Of a DNA stretch of 6,626 nucleotides, positions 6,433 through 6,626 are shown in pieces. Source of the stretch: Gammaproteobacteria bacterium (GTDB lineage Bacteria; Pseudomonadota; Gammaproteobacteria; HK1); NCBI GenBank assembly GCA_020444775.1, contig JAGRHX010000722.1, positions 1 through 6,626 of the forward strand. The letters run 5' to 3'. Positions within the stretch are counted from its first letter, which is position 1. Each line of letters opens with the position of its first letter. The notes under the pieces are model-generated. The model had not been told where the DNA came from. It saw nothing but the letters and a program-made list of their open reading frames with translations, and did not search any database. A program made the position numbers and the translations under genes.

Positions 6433-6626
6433 CTACCACCACCTGGCCGGCGATCCCGGGTGCGGGATGCTGTGGCACCGCTCGCAGACGAACGTCGAGA
6501 ACGCGACCTTGTCGTGACACATGCCGCACGAGCGGCCCTTGAAGATCTCGTCCATGCTGGTGGGATTGCCGCCGGCGATCTCCTTGAACGGTCTGGGGTG
6601 ACAGTTGCTGCAGGCCAGCCATTCGG
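6433..6626 (-). CDS. c7-type (triheme) multihaem cytochrome c, C-terminal fragment
   Basis: The frame whose first complete codon begins at 6624 (minus strand) is open from the window edge to a TAG at 6435-6433 and gives 63 residues; the N-terminus is outside the window. Three haem-attachment motifs are present: CSNCH (residues 5-9), CGMCH (33-37) and CERCH (47-51). The order WxxCSNCHPRPF, then FKGRSCGMCHDKVAFS, then CERCHSIPHPG matches the c7-type triheme domain, in which the first motif is followed by a Pro/Phe segment, the second sits in a xGxxCGxCHxxxAF context, and the third is close behind. Such domains occur singly or repeated in periplasmic and surface electron-transfer cytochromes, including metal-reduction systems. 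The full haem number cannot be known here. The propeller lipoprotein gene starts 38 bp downstream on the same strand. A longer open frame on this strand covers the same bases but encodes no haem motif, so this shorter frame is the real one. Confidence 0.85.
   Translation of the reverse strand, partial: EWLACSNCHPRPFKEIAGGNPTSMDEIFKGRSCGMCHDKVAFSTFVCERCHSIPHPGSPARWW

Noticed and set aside
4997..6517. 506-residue open frame on the plus strand
   Set aside because: It lies antisense to the propeller lipoprotein and its spacer, has no recognisable domain, and is the kind of long antisense frame expected in GC-rich coding DNA.
6395..6622. N-terminal extension of the propeller lipoprotein to 6622
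   Set aside because: It overlaps the three CXXCH motifs of the c7-type cytochrome in a different frame and would bury the lipoprotein signal.
1..6626. CRISPR arrays, insertion sequences, rRNA or tRNA genes
   Set aside because: No regularly spaced repeats, transposase-like proteins or RNA gene signatures were seen on either strand.

Overview
The window is GC-rich bacterial DNA, most likely from a beta- or gammaproteobacterium with an extensive c-type cytochrome inventory. This rests on System I (Ccm) maturation genes, a two-part CcmI, a ChaN-type lipoprotein and a cytochrome c4/c553-like protein. The genus cannot be read from the sequence.

Layout: a short plus-strand fragment at the left edge (1-165) is the C-terminus of a monohaem class I cytochrome c. 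It converges on a minus-strand block that fills the rest of the window. In transcription order (right to left) the block holds: the C-terminal end of a multihaem c7-type (triheme) cytochrome (6433-6626); a six-bladed NHL beta-propeller lipoprotein (5267-6394); a 230-bp spacer; a periplasmic pentahaem cytochrome c (4053-5036); a periplasmic protein with two PilJ/NarX-type helical segments (3142-4056); the thioredoxin-like haem-ligation reductant CcmG (2612-3145); the TPR apocytochrome chaperone CcmI (1297-2610); and a ChaN-like haem-binding lipoprotein (248-1300). The last five genes are joined by 4-bp overlaps (GTGA, ATGA, GTGA) or a 1-bp gap, which points to one translationally coupled operon.

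How the parts may work together: every product that can be placed is exported. The c7-type cytochrome, the propeller lipoprotein and the pentahaem protein look like an electron-transfer module of the envelope or cell surface. CcmG and CcmI would prepare apocytochromes for haem ligation. The ChaN-like protein could handle haem, and the PilJ-like protein could be a ligand-binding or scaffold component. The operon is unusual because ccmG is followed directly by ccmI with no ccmH between them, and because a tandem PilJ-domain protein and a ChaN lipoprotein are coupled to the maturation genes. The joint function is inference; the family assignments come from motifs read directly in the translations.
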